The position numbers were made by a program, and so were the translations under genes. A stretch of DNA of 64,000 nt from Eustoma russellianum (Eukaryota > Streptophyta > Magnoliopsida > Gentianales > Gentianaceae), in assembly GCA_036186865.1 (NCBI GenBank), contig AP025041.1, positions 42,553,430-42,617,429 of the forward strand, written 5' to 3'. Shown here piece by piece: positions 1 to 11,402 of the stretch (position 1 is the stretch's first letter; each line of letters opens with the position of its first letter). A model generated the notes under the pieces. It searched no databases. It worked only from the letters and a program-made list of their open reading frames with translations, and was not told where the DNA came from.

Positions 1-119
1 GATCACTTGGATCTAATTGCGGAATGAGTCCAAGAGGATTACACGCCGAGAGCACAATCTTCAAAGAATGGTTTTAGATCCACGGCGGAAATGTAAATTG
101 TGGCCATGATATTAGAAAT

Positions 120-430
120 TAAGTTACGATTTTACCCTAAATCACAATCTTAGACATAAGTGATGATTTGAACATAAGCAATGAACAAGAACATAGGTAC
201 TACTCTTAATTATAAGCGACGAATCCTGAACCTAATTCACAATCATAAACATAAGTAACAACTTGGATTAAGAGTTGACCTTGGACATAAGTACTGAAGG
301 TAGTCATAAGCGATGATTATACACTAAGCATGATTTTAGAAATAAGACATGATCTTAGACTTAAGAAACGATGATACAAAAAAACAATCCTAAAAGTAAG
401 TTATGATCCTAAACTTAAAAGTCGATCACT
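120..430 (+). repeat. Degenerate ATAAG-GATGAT short repeats
   Basis: About nine imperfect copies of a phrase like ACATAAGYRATGAT occur at irregular 18-40 base spacing. The phrase recurs once in GY2 just after its PBS. It is probably part of the gypsy leader; function unknown. Confidence 0.4.
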
Positions 431-1162
431 TACGGAACTCGTACACCTAGGGTGTCCCATAAAATTATACCTTATCTCAGTTGATCATAACTCTTTAAGT
501 CGTGATCTTAGTAACCCTAGTTGAATACTAGAAAACTAATTTGAATAAATTAAAAAGTTAACCAGAACACCCTACTGTAAACGCTAGTGACATATTATTA
601 GGTCAAGCAATAATTTCGGATGCTTCACTGCAACAACAGCATGGGACTCGGTATCGTTAAGGTAAAGTAAAATGAGCTCATACACTTAGTTGGACGGTAG
701 CATCAAAGCAGACTTAGGTCTAAGTTGAGACAATAACTACTAAGAATTGAATTATTATGGTATGATACATACTAAGAGAAGATTTATAGAGAAATGATAG
801 AAACTAAGTAACGATTCATAAGTATTATAATGAGTAGCGTTTAGTAAGAGAATTATATGAAGGAATTTATAGTCTAGTGTTAAGAGGTTGGAATTTAGAG
901 TTATTAAGTGGGACGACGGTATTAGTCTTATTAGAGATATTGATCGGTAGCAAAAGGCGCAAACCGGCTATAACAAGTATGTGGGAACGATTAATTGTTA
1001 CAAACTTTTAGTTAAGTGTTGATTTATAGAAACGTCGAGTTACTTGACTTGAATTTAGTAGGCTTGGATTAAAATAGATCGGGCATGAACAAGTAGTGGT
1101 TGTTTTTATATGAAGTAGAATAAAATTTGTAGACTAAATAACCAAGTAATGAGGTACAGTGG

Positions 1163-1190
1163 ATCAGAGTGGCGCAGCGGAAGCATGGTG
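1163..1190 (+). repeat. Initiator tRNA-Met 5'-half-like sequence in GY1
   Basis: Twenty-eight bases match the start of plant initiator tRNA-Met at about 27 positions, including the Pol III A-box-like TGGCGCAGCGG, with one G-to-A change near the end. No anticodon loop or T-arm follows. It sits about 1.7 kb before the 3' LTR. It may be a captured primer fragment or a tRNA-derived repeat head. Confidence 0.45.
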
Positions 1191-2860
1191 AATTAGAATT
1201 ATCTAAGTCAATTAATAGTTACTGTGTCATACTAAGGTTGGACAACTTAAGTGAATGATTTATAAGAAATGGTACATCGGTGAATTTTTCACTAACATTA
1301 AGGAGTGGTTTAGAAAAATTATACGAATTGTTGGACTATTATTTATCAAGTAGTTAAACGTTTCGTACAAGCACGTACACCAAGACATATTTATACTCCA
1401 AAGGTATTTCAAGATTTTTGCTACTAAACATTTCAATTACTTCTAACTTTTAGTATATTCTTTTACAAAGCTATATTTTCCTCCGAATCTGTATATCAAC
1501 ACAATGAAAATTTCAACTCTTTTGACAACCTTAAAAAGGGAAAAACTTTAAACTACCGATGTTCTTAAAAAAACGATATGTTTATACATGTTTCTTACAC
1601 AAGATTTCAAATTTTCGTTTCATTACATCTATTTTAGTCAAAATTTATTTTGCCTGACGATTATCGATATCGCAAGCATTTTATCCTTTAAAGTGTTTTC
1701 AAAGTTATTTATCCGCTTGCGATGATCTTACTTAAATTTTGCCAAGTTAAGGAGTAGCTTTCAAAATATATTTTTTTTAGCAAACGAAAGATATCGCATT
1801 CAAATCGTTTTATAAAACCTTGCATGATTATGTTTTTAATTGATTAAATGCCATTTCACTAAAAACAATTTGCGACCAAGTTATATCGCTGTTTTTATAA
1901 AGTGTCATTTGAAACACCGCTTTGCGGAAATTAGTATATTATCTCGAATTTTGTTTACAAAAAGAAAAAAATGATAATAATGGTATTATTTTAAAATAAC
2001 TAAAGTTATAATTTGAATTATAGCCGCGTAGGTCACGTTTTTAAGAATAGTATTGTCCATACACATAGTTCGTATATTAGGCTGATGATATCTTCAAAGA
2101 AGTAAGGCATGATCATAGAGTTAGTTCGTAAGTATATATGAATTGATTTTGAGGACTTGGCTTGGTGTAACAAGTACCATGTTAGCGTATATTAAGGATA
2201 TTAGTTGGTTAATTTATCTAGGGGGATGAATCATATGTAATGAGTTTAAGAATCCGAAATTGTAGACTACGATAAGTTGAATGATACACATGAAGTGGTA
2301 TAAGTGTAAGTATATACGTACTAATTACAGAGAATTAAGATTAAAGATGGGCCTCTATAAGGACTAGATCGCCTTGTGGGATACTAGCAATGAATAAATT
2401 GAATCATACTAGAGTAAAACATATTCCGAAGGTACCTACGATTCAAGAGATGAGTCTTGTAAACAAGACGTTAAGTTAAAAAATGATAGTACACCTAAGA
2501 ATTGATTTACGAGGGCTACTGATGATCACATATACAAGTATGTCATAGATCGATGATTGGGTTGTAGGTCCCTTAGCATGATGACAATACCCTTAAGGTG
2601 GATCCGATAATCGTATATAGATTATGTAATGATTTTAATTAGCATAAGGGTAATGGATCAGAAATTGCCCTCTTGGTGTACAAAGAATGATTTGAGGCCT
2701 TAGCATGTGATAAAGAAGTGGAGTGGTTAGCATGTTGGAAAACGCAAGGAATATTTAGTTTTGATCATTATCTAGGTGAATAGATCAAGAAGAATTAATA
2801 TAAGTGTTGACCAAGTAATACGCAAGTTTCGAGGACGAAACTTTTTGTAAGGGGGTAGGA

Positions 2861-5309
2861 TGTTGTAACCGCCGAAAATAAAACAAAAGAAAAATTAATT
2901 AAATTAACTTAACCTAATCATATCCTAATTAATTACCCATAACCCCCCAATCACTCCCCCACTTTCCCAATCCCTCTATAACCACTCCCCCACTTCCCCA
3001 ATCCCTCCTTAATTTCAGCCCCCTCTCTCCTCCCTTAATTAAAACCACCTTTAATTATTCCCCATCCCCTCATATAATGTCAAGAGCAATGAAAAAAGAA
3101 AAGGGGGGAGAGCACACGTGAGGTAGAGGGAGAAAAAGAGGAAAAGGAGAAGAAGAAAAGTAGGCACACCGCGTCAAATCCAACCTCTGTACTCGATAAA
3201 CTCTTCGTTGAAAAGTAGGTTACCCTCCCCTCTGTCGGATTGTTTGAATTCCCTCGCATTCTGTCTTGGGAATTATTTGATTATTACTGCATGTATATCT
3301 TTTATATGTTCATCATGATATCTTTGTCTTGGTATGTTTTGGTATGGAAATTTCGTGTTTGGCCTTAGATATAGATCACATAGCATGGAAATAGGGCAGA
3401 ACGAGTTCAAAACATCAGAAAATGCGCGTTTCGGTGGTGGCGCGTGGGGCCCATGCGCGGCCCTGACGGCACGTGTCAGACACGCGCTGACGTGTCTAGA
3501 GCCATTGTGTTCGTCGCGTTATAACGAGTCAAACCCCACTGGTTTGGGGTTAATCGGAGTTAAAACGAATAAGTTATGAATTTTTGAATAAAATTAGGAA
3601 TTAAATAAATAAAGTAAATAATAAAGGAAATTTCAAAAAAAAAAGAAAAAGGGCCGGCTGGCCTGTTTTTGGCCAGCAGGCCAATCTCAGCAACCGGCCT
3701 TTAGACCAGCAGGCCAAGAGAAATCGGCTCAAACTGCACAGAAATAAAAAAAGAACAAGGGACTGGCGGGCCAGACTGCAGCGGACCAGACTGCCAGCCA
3801 CAGGAGGCCAGTCTCAGCAGCGGCACAAATCGAACTAAAACAAAAAAAAGGGTATGGCGCTGGTAGGCCGGCCAGGTTAATGGGCCGCGGCTGCCAGCGG
3901 GTCGGATTGCAGAAAGGGGCCAGAAAACAAATAAAGGCCTGTTGTTGTACAAAAGGATTATTAAAGTAGGTAAAGGAGTTAATTTATTTATTAATTAGTT
4001 AAATTAAACTCAGTATTTAAAGGAAAAAAAGAAAAGAGAAAAACAAAATAATATCATGAATCCTAATAATGGCTGCGGCCGAAAGAAAAAGATATATATA
4101 TATTTATTATATAATATAATGAAACTGATGATGTATATACAAATATATATAATTAATTAATGTAACATTATTAGTGTCTAATAAATAAGAAAAATTTAGA
4201 AACCCATTAAATATATTAAAATAAAAGAAATAAAAATAGTAGGGAAAGAGAAAAATAATTAATTAAAATATGTAAGTGTTTGAAAGCCTAGGAAAAATAA
4301 AATAAAGTGTAGAAACCTAAAATAAAGTCTAGAAAGATAAAATAACGGTAGAAGATAAAATACAGTAATGAACCCCACGCAACATAGGGTAACTACACAA
4401 TATAGATAATACGCAACATAGAACGGAGCATGCAACATAGGACAAACGGAAGTGTGCAAGTGTGACGCATTCATGGCACGAGCATTGCATTTGGCCTATG
4501 AGCCGTGTGGCCTGACGATGCGTGTGATGAGTGTTGGTAATAATGGTTACCTTCATCCGATAGGACCCGGGACATGCATAGCATAACAGAATGAGCATAG
4601 CGTGTGATATTAAATGACTGCGTGTGACACGGAGATAGAAGTGCATGCATCATGAACTTGCGCATTGCATTTATTATTGTTGTGATTATTTGTCTTGTTA
4701 TTAAGTTGTTTCAGCGTTACGTTTTGGGATACGGATTGGGTCGGGTATGTGTTATTCCCTTATTTATGCTTTATTTGCTTTATTATTTATTTGTTTATGC
4801 TTCATTGCTTTATCTACATGCACCATGCTTTATGTGCTTTATGTGTTACCCGACTCAGTATGTGACAGTCCCTTTTCGGGAGAGACGGATAACCTACGAG
4901 TGACTCCCATCACTCACCCCCTACCACCCTCCACAGGTGAGCAGGACTTCGACTATATCTTTATAGAGGATGGGGCTGATCGAGCGAGCTGGGAAGAGTG
5001 AGCCGGGATTGTGTGATAGGGTGCTTCCAGTGGAATAGTTAGACGTCTCCTATCACATAGAGTCTTTATATGTATTCAGACTATTTCAGTATTTCATATT
5101 TGACGTAGCGAGTATAGAAAGCTTTAACACTTGTTTTACTTTCGATGGATTTCACTTAATGAAGAAGTTTATTTCATTATCGTTACCGCGAAAAATTTCT
5201 ACCTCAGTTCTGACGTGCAAAGAAGTTTGAACGCCGCTTTGTAGTTCTCGTAGTAGGCTACGGAGGATGCACTGTTCCCGATGTTAGGGTTCGGGAGCGG
5301 GGCGCTACA
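2861..5309 (+). repeat. 3' LTR of gypsy element GY1
   Basis: The LTR begins TGTTGTAACCGCC directly after the polypurine tract and ends GGGGCGCTACA, giving 2449 bases. Its last 150 bases match the end of the GY2 LTR (CGCGAAAAATTTCTA, then CCCGATG(C/T)TAGGGTTCGGGAGCGGGGCGC in two pieces), so the two elements are related families. The middle contains purine-rich and G/C-rich stretches (3100-3170, 3640-3920). The 5' partner is outside the window, so age and target duplication cannot be read. Confidence 0.75.
4936..5001 (+). other. Short conserved open segment inside GY1 LTR
   Basis: After a pyrimidine-rich stretch ending CCACAG, 22 codons (start GEQDFDY, end ASWEE, then TGA) stay open. GY2 carries the counterpart at 7634-7705, with the same number of codons from the F(I/V)E core to the stop and with GA and W at fixed places. 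This looks like coding constraint or a spliced terminal exon inside the LTR. Function unknown; it could also be chance retention of an older fragment. Confidence 0.35.
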
Positions 5310-5311
5310 CC

Positions 5312-5470
5312 AACTGTTTTGAGCTGACTGAGATTACTGATGTGACAAAATTTATTTATAAACCCGTCTTCACTCCGTTGATCAATCGTGCATTTCACTA
5401 TGTTGCTGCACTCTATCTGCTTGCCTTTGCTATTGCCGTCTTCAATGTGATCTTGTACTTTGGCAACAAC
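5312..5470 (+). pseudogene. Host exon-like fragment between two gypsy insertions
   Basis: Fifty-three codons are open from AAC at 5312 to the edge of the GY2 5' LTR. The segment begins NCFELTEITDVTKF and contains a strongly hydrophobic stretch (AALYLLAFAIAVFNVILYF) that would make one membrane helix. If GY2 is removed, the frame continues at 13937 as YWREGGGWG and ends at a stop about 20 codons later. Codon use is coding-like, unlike the flanking AT-rich DNA. I do not recognise the family. It is probably a remnant of a membrane-protein gene whose 5' side was displaced by GY1 and which GY2 then split. A chance open frame remains possible. Confidence 0.35.
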
Positions 5471-8011
5471 TGTTATACCCGGAAATTTTTGAAGTAGTCA
5501 TTATGGGTTAAAAAAAAATATAATAATAAAATAATAATAATTAAGTACTCGTTAATTGGATTAATCGCAGCAACTCGTTATGTACAAGAACTTTATAACT
5601 ATGGTATAAATGTTAAAAGTGTATAGTGTATGAATAGAAGTTAGGCATAAAATAAATGTAGAATAAAGATAAAGATAATAGTAGTATTTAAAGAAATAGT
5701 GAGGATAAGAATAAACAATTTTCTTTTTTTAAAAAAAAAAATATATAGATAATGATAACAATAAATAAAATAAAACAAAAAAAAATAAAATAAATAAATA
5801 AAAAAAATAAAAAAATAGGACGTGTAGGGGGCGTTTGTAACCGCCCCCAAATTGTGGCACGATGGTTATGATAAAAAGGGGGCAGATTGGGGGGTTTATT
5901 TATAAAAAAAAATGAAGAAAGAGAATGGAGGGCTGAGGCAACGACACCAGGAAGAAAGAGAGGAAGAAAGAGAAAGAGAAGAGAAAGAAGAGAAGAGGGA
6001 AAAAGAGAGAAGAAGAAGAGAAGGAAAAGGAGAAGCCGGGTGTCTCAATCTACGCGCTACCGTATGCTGGTGGAAATTGGCTGCATCTAGGTAGGTTCCT
6101 TTTCCCCCTCCGATTGGTGCAAATTCAAGCATGCTTTAGTGATATTTTCTTTGTGTTTTTGTTGTCTTAATTGTTGAAAATCATAACATGTGGTTCGATC
6201 TGTGAAAAAACATGGGTTTTGATGACTGTGAATATGTTTGATGGTGGTAGGATGCGTGTATATTGTTTGCGTGTGTCTGATTTGATTTTAGGGAAACTTT
6301 GATAATCAAAATGGTAAAAAAAAAAAAACTCTTGCAGATTAGAGATTTTTTTTTATTTTGTTTTGGCCTTAGAATAGGTTCCCATAGATTGGAAATAGGC
6401 GAGACTATAGATCGGGGTTGAAAAAACGGTCGCCGGAGGCCACCGGTGCGCCGCACGCGCCGCCGGAATGCGGCCGCGCGTGCAGCCACGCGCCTCTGGC
6501 AGGCTGGCGCTGGGAGGTTTGGTCTAAATTTAAAAAAAAAAAAAAAAATAAGTTAGGGCCGAAGCCCGGACTGGTGGCAGACCAGCCCTTAACGGGCCGG
6601 CTGCACTTGCACAGGGCTGGCCCAATAGCTGTTATATATAAAAAAAAAAAAGGGTTGGCAGGCTTCGCGGACCGGGCCGGATGGCCAGCGGTCCGGGCCA
6701 GTGGTCGGCCAGCCCAATAACATGGTAAATAAAAATAAAAAAAAAAGTGCAGACTTCAGGCCGGACCCTTAGCGGGCCGGACCAGGTGACGCGTGCGGAC
6801 CAGGGCTGGTCTAAGGGCCAGTCCACTTACCTTAATATTTAATTTTTCTTTCTGGATTTCTGAATTTAGTAATTTGTTATCTCATTAACTTAATTAGTAA
6901 TAATCATAGGAAAAATATAATTAAATATCAGAAAATTATAACTAAATTCCAGAAATTATGAAATGTTATAATTAAATTATTTTCACTAAATTTCAGTAAT
7001 TATGATAATTTATTTAATTTGGATAATTAGGTAATAAATAGAAATAAATTAAGGAAAAATAAGGAAAAATATAGAAAAAGCACAATAAATACATATAAGC
7101 CATAGAATAATAATTTTGACCTCAAACAACATTAGATCATTATTGGAAGAAGAGATGAACCTAGATTTGAGTGCCGGAGGATGGTGAGGATGGGCCAGGG
7201 GCCTCAGGCGAACGTGTTATTTGCATTCATGGCACGTGCATCTGCATGATGGTGGGTCGTGACGTACGGGTCACGGGCGCTCAGGATGGTGTACGGTGGC
7301 GGGGCCAAGTACACTCAGGATGGTGACTGTGGGTGGGTACGACCCACAGCCGCTCAGTTAGGTCCCGGGATCATGCATTGCATGGCGGAGTTATTGGCAT
7401 TTTGTGTGACATGACCTTGTTGCGTGTGACATGCATAATAGGACATGCATCACGTTGTTGCGCATTCTTATCTGGAGTGAATTACTTTTCCGTATTCATA
7501 TGCTTATGTGTTATCATGTCCTATGTGCTACGTGCTATATCATTATTGTATGTTTGTCTTGTACTACTTGGAGGCGGGTGCCTGCTGAGTGATTTCCCAG
7601 TCACTCACCCCTACTCTTCCCCCCCCCCCACCAGGTGAGCATGAGGAAGAGTACGACTTTGTCTTCGTTGAGAGCGGGGCTAGCACGGTGGAGTGGATAA
7701 ACTGATGGCCGCATTTAGGATACGGGACGATCTTGCGGGCATTTGTTATTATTCTGTTGCGATTTCATTAGTCACTATTTTGATTAGACAGTTGGCATAT
7801 CGATGTTGTTGTTAGTGCATGATTAGCGTTCTATGGAGATAGTTTCTTTTATTTATGGGATTTAATTAATGGAAATTTGGTTCCGCGCGAAAAATTTCTA
7901 TAGTTTTTTTTTCGAACAAGTAGGAAGTCGACTCGACGCTTTGTATTCTCCTCAGCGAGATACGGCGGGTGCACCGTTCCCGATGCTAGGGTTCGGGAGC
8001 GGGGCGCTACA
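5471..8011 (+). repeat. 5' LTR of gypsy GY2
   Basis: Begins TGTTATACCCGG and ends GCGCTACA directly before GG and the PBS. It contains an oligo-A/T stretch (5700-5820), a purine-rich GAAAGAGAGG block (5910-6030), GGCCGG-rich segments (6430-6830) and an open segment at 7634-7705. The pair at 11403-13934 is nearly identical. Confidence 0.9.
7634..7705 (+). other. Short conserved open segment inside GY2 LTR
   Basis: After a run of ten C and ACCAG, an open stretch starts GEHEEEYDF and ends VEWIN before TGA. It aligns with 4936-5001 of GY1: the last 15 codons including the stop have equal length, with E, GA and W conserved. The same segment recurs in the 3' LTR near 13557-13628. The pyrimidine tract plus CAG resembles a splice acceptor. 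Role unknown. Confidence 0.35.
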
Positions 8012-8013
8012 GG

Positions 8014-8026
8014 TGGTATCAGAGCC
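8014..8026 (+). other. GY2 primer binding site
   Basis: TGGTATCAGAGCC, complementary to the 3' end of plant initiator tRNA-Met, lies two bases after the 5' LTR. This is the expected start of minus-strand DNA synthesis. Confidence 0.9.
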
Positions 8027-8648
8027 GAGGCTTCAGATCCGCCTCGGGAACGCAGGATTAACTAGATCACCTAGACATAAGCAATGATCTTTTCCTAGAA
8101 ATGCCAACTATACCCTTAATAAATGAAGTAGACTTAAGTTATGATCGGGATGGAAGGTGTGTGCCGTTGGTGAGCTTTCTCTATTTCACTACCGTTGTAC
8201 CCCAGAACTACTGCGTGAATACTCAAATTCCTCCATTACTCCTGTCAATCCAAATTCTCATCAAGGTTTGTACGAAATCCAAGAAAATGTCGTTGCATCA
8301 TGGAAAATAAAGAGAAATCTGACAAAGGAGGCGACGGTGGTTAGAGAAACGACCACCAGGATCAAGGGGTCAGCCTCCAAGCATTGTCCGACACCATGGA
8401 CACCACTTTGACGCAACAACAACTATAGACTGCACAATGTCAGTAGCAGTTGAACTAGCGTCTTCCGACGCCGGTGCCACTGGGTTTGAGGTTCTATTAC
8501 AAGGAAATGCCTGACATCTGGAATCCAATGTGTAGAAAGATCCTCCACCGGGGAAGCATAAATATGCTACATGGCCACTAATAATCACAAGACCACTCGT
8601 GACGAAAGTGCGACCACGAAGTAGTGCAGGGCCACTGCCACCACCACC

Positions 8649-8781
8649 AAGTGCTCAATGTGCATGCCACACTATGGTCAGTGTAGGGGTACTATGCAAA
8701 TATCAGTGCGACAATCGGGACGTTTTACGAAAGAGGACACTAAGCAGAGGCCGACGCCACCACAACAAAATCAGTTATAAT
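8649..8781 (+). pseudogene. GY2 gag zinc-knuckle remnant
   Basis: In one frame the sequence reads KCSMCMPHYGQCRGTM, followed by SGRFTKED and RPTPPQQNQ before a stop. This is the layout of the double cysteine region of Tekay/Del-type gag (CxxC-HxGxC then a CCHC box), but the second CCHC has lost its cysteines. Upstream (8430-8600) faint gag-like phrases such as YYKEMPDIWN appear between stops. The gag is non-functional. Confidence 0.5.
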
Positions 8782-8931
8782 AATAAAAGGAAGCAAGGAT
8801 CTGCATCCAGATCCACGTGATGACTGATGCCGACATCAGGAAGGCTGGCGACGTAGTGGCAGAGTCCAACTGTGGGCGACCAGGTCTCAATGACTCATCA
8901 TCAGTACAGATAATGTTACCAGAGATTAATG

Positions 8932-8957
8932 ACCAGAGTGGCACAGCGGAAGCGTGG
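8932..8957 (+). repeat. Initiator tRNA-Met 5'-half-like sequence in GY2
   Basis: Twenty-six bases match the 5' end of plant initiator tRNA-Met (acceptor 5' strand, D-arm with TGGCRCAGCGG, start of the anticodon stem) at about 24 positions, judged from memory of the tRNA. The match stops before the anticodon and no T-arm or B box follows at tRNA spacing, so this is not a tRNA gene. A closer copy lies in GY1 at 1163-1190. Confidence 0.4.
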
Positions 8958-8989
8958 CTTTCTTGGGTCACGTAAGTTCAGAAGAGTGA

Positions 8990-9160
8990 ACCTCAATGGA
9001 TTCGAAGAAGATTAAGGATATCGCTGAGTAGCACCGACCGACCAAGATGACGGAAGCAAGGAATTTTCTGGGTTTGACCAGCTGCTACGTGAGATCGTTG
9101 AAGGATTTTCGTCAATATAGGTGTCCTGAAGCAGACAAAAGCAGAATAAGGCAAAATTCG
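8990..9160 (+). pseudogene. GY2 reverse transcriptase/RNase H junction remnant
   Basis: One frame reads KIKDIAE, stop, then RPTKMTEARNFLGLTSCY, followed by RSLKDFRQYRCPEADK. This is the conserved gypsy pol stretch between RT and RNase H (P.t.tE.RsFLGL.gYYrrFv.dFs). It contains stops, and neither the catalytic YxDD region nor the RNase H core is present nearby. It is a short relic of a pol gene otherwise deleted. Confidence 0.6.
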
Positions 9161-9189
9161 AGTTGACCGTTGATATCATCAAGGTTCGT

Positions 9190-10560
9190 TAAAAAAAAAA
9201 AGGCCTTAAACACAAGATCATCATACAGAAGTTTGCTAATTAACGATATCTGTACACACCGATTAATACAACATACCCTAATGACCTATTACCACGTATC
9301 AAACATGTATTAGAACATCGACATACAAATCCAACACAACTACACAAAGAAACATAACACGGTACAAAAGAAGAAGTATCACATAACATAATACACTATG
9401 AATATATGGCAACATAAATCAGCAATATTCACACACACACACACACATACATATATATGCATACCAAGCGACCACTTCAAAAAAAAAATACGAAGTAATA
9501 GGTAGAAGCTCTCACTATATATAAAATACGACAACAACGTAGGAGTTGTGACATATAAAAGAAATACGATAAGTCAGAACTATGTTTGCTAAATAACCAA
9601 AAAAAAAAAAACCCCCTCAATCTCTTACAACAATAAAGAAGCATATGGCTACTCACAATTGATACAACATTAATGATATAACATAAATAAGTCGATCTAA
9701 GAAAACATACAAATTGATACACGAAACATAAGCAATTAAATGATGCTAAGTAAATATGCACGGGTATACACACAACACAACTATATCAATGACACCACGA
9801 CATAACTAATGCAACAAAACAATGATAAACATCATAATATATAACAAACAACACGATTACAAAGAATACAGTAACACAAATACTTTCATACAAGACATGG
9901 GTTACGATATAGACAAATATTTACAAGTTTCAAAACAAATCATTAACATACACAATTGAAGTAAAACATGCTAATTAAAAGTTAAGAACAACAAAATATT
10001 GCATGACAGCGTAGTAATAGACTAAAGAGTAAATAACTTAATAACATGACAAAAAAAAGAAGGGAATTATTATTATCATACCTAAACACCCAAATAAATT
10101 ATATATATCTAAATGTCAGTAAAACCTATGCACCTATATATTTTCCTCGGAATAATATAAAATGGTATTTATACGATATTTGTATAATAATAAGATAAGC
10201 TAGTACGGAAATATAGAGTATAAGTAACAAAAAGGTATCGACGACTAACATAGGTACAAAAAAAAGAAGAAAAAGAGAGAGATCACAAACCAATAAATAA
10301 ATACATAAATAAAATAAACGCACACAACATATGTACCGCTTAAAACTCAATTGATATACAATATAAATATAAGACATGTGACAGGTTATATATAACGACT
10401 GTAAATTCATTTGCTACATTTGATACATAAGTCATACATGGTTATGACATAAAGACACACTACATACTATACGTACATATCTACACCAAACATATTTAAA
10501 CAACTTAACAATTTAAACGACAACACATGTTAAAACTCGCGTATGTTGATGTATAGTAGA
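9190..10560 (+). other. AT-rich non-coding filler inside GY2
   Basis: About 1.37 kb of A-rich sequence with no frame resembling a known protein, lying where RT, RNase H and the integrase core are expected. It contains a CA microsatellite running into TA (9430-9458) and many ACATA/ATACA words. Origin not recognised. Confidence 0.5.
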
Positions 10561-11385
10561 CAGAGCCACGTTGAGCATTGCATTTCATCCGCAACCCGAT
10601 GAGTAGTCGGAGAGGACGATGCAGACTATGGGTGACATGCTGAGGGTTTACGCTCTGGACTTCAAAATAAACGGAGATGGTATGATCAAGTTGATCAAGT
10701 TTGTTAACATCCACAGTTACCATAACACCCCCGACGCGACACCGTTGGAGGTTCTCTATAGGCGGAAGTATGGGTCCCCTGCCCATTGAGACGAAGTTGG
10801 AAAGCGTACTAATACCGGTCCAGAACTGGGTGAGCAGGCCAAAGAGAAGATAAAGTTGATTCGAGAAAGGCTAAAGGTTGCCCAAGATAGAAGTAAGAGT
10901 TGAGCGGATTCGAAGAGACGTTCCTTAGAGTTCACCGTGGGCGAGAAGGTTCACTTGGAAGTATCGCCCATGAAAGGGGTTGCACGATTTGGCTTGAAGA
11001 GTAAGATGAGGCCTTGTTACATTGGCCCCTACGGGGAGCTTAAAAGGATCGGTTCGTTAGCTTACTAGTCGGCGTTGCCTCTGGCGTTGGCCCAAGTACA
11101 CAGCGTTTCCATGTTTCTCAGCATAAAAGGTACGTCGGGACCCGAGCCATGCACTAGATGCACCGTCCTTGAGGATCAGACCAGATACGTCATAAGAAGA
11201 GACTCTTGTCGGGCCTAGACCACAAAGACCAAGAGCTGAAAAAAAAAAAGAGTCATTCCGTATGTCAAGGTGCAACTGAGCAATCATGAGGAAAAGGAAA
11301 CGACATGAGAGCTGGAGGATTAGATGCAGGAGCGCTACCCCGACCTTTTGGTATAAGATACGACAAGTTTCGAGGACGAAACTTC
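10560..11385 (+). pseudogene. GY2 integrase C-terminal remnant
   Basis: Across several frames the sequence retains gypsy integrase phrases: a degraded catalytic end near 10620-10760, then RRSLEFTVGEKVHLEVSP, MKGVARFGLKSKM, PCYIGPYGELKRIG, LALAQVHSVSMF and, after stops, VIPYVKVQLSNHEE and MQERYPDLLV, ending in SFEDET. The order and the terminal VKVxW..H..EEATWE-like motif fit Tekay/Del-type chromovirus pol C-termini. Multiple stops and frame changes rule out function. The gene runs directly into the polypurine tract of the 3' LTR, as in intact relatives. Confidence 0.7.
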
Positions 11386-11402
11386 TTGTAAGGTGGGTAG
11401 GA

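Larger units (their letters stand above)
1..2860 (+). mobile_element. Internal region (3' part) of gypsy element GY1, non-coding
   Basis: AT-rich sequence with no convincing reading frame on either strand. It ends at 2826-2860 with the polypurine-tract region of a Ty3/gypsy element (AAGTTTCGAGGACGAAACT, then GTAAGGGGGTAGGA), the same block that precedes the 3' LTR of GY2 at 11366-11402. The first 430 bases hold degenerate short repeats around ACATAAGYRATGAT; a similar phrase follows the PBS of GY2 near 8071, so the window may begin close to the leader of GY1. With no gag or pol visible, GY1 looks like a non-autonomous derivative. The 5' LTR lies outside the window. Confidence 0.6.

Noticed and set aside
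1163..1190. A tRNA gene
   Set aside because: Only the 5' half matches; there is no anticodon arm, T-arm or B box, so it cannot fold as a tRNA.
5887..6094. Lys/Arg/Glu-rich frames at 5887-6094 and 11824-12105
   Set aside because: These are translations of a purine-rich GAAAGAGAGG block within the GY2 LTRs, with no sign of coding constraint.
7333..7638. 101-codon frame present in both GY2 LTRs
   Set aside because: It lies wholly inside LTR sequence, uses a low-complexity CCC tail and has no GY1 counterpart as protein; only the following short segment seems conserved.
9477..10410. Membrane-like minus-strand frames (9477-9773, 10126-10410)
   Set aside because: The hydrophobic composition comes from A-rich DNA read in reverse; no motif or start context supports them.
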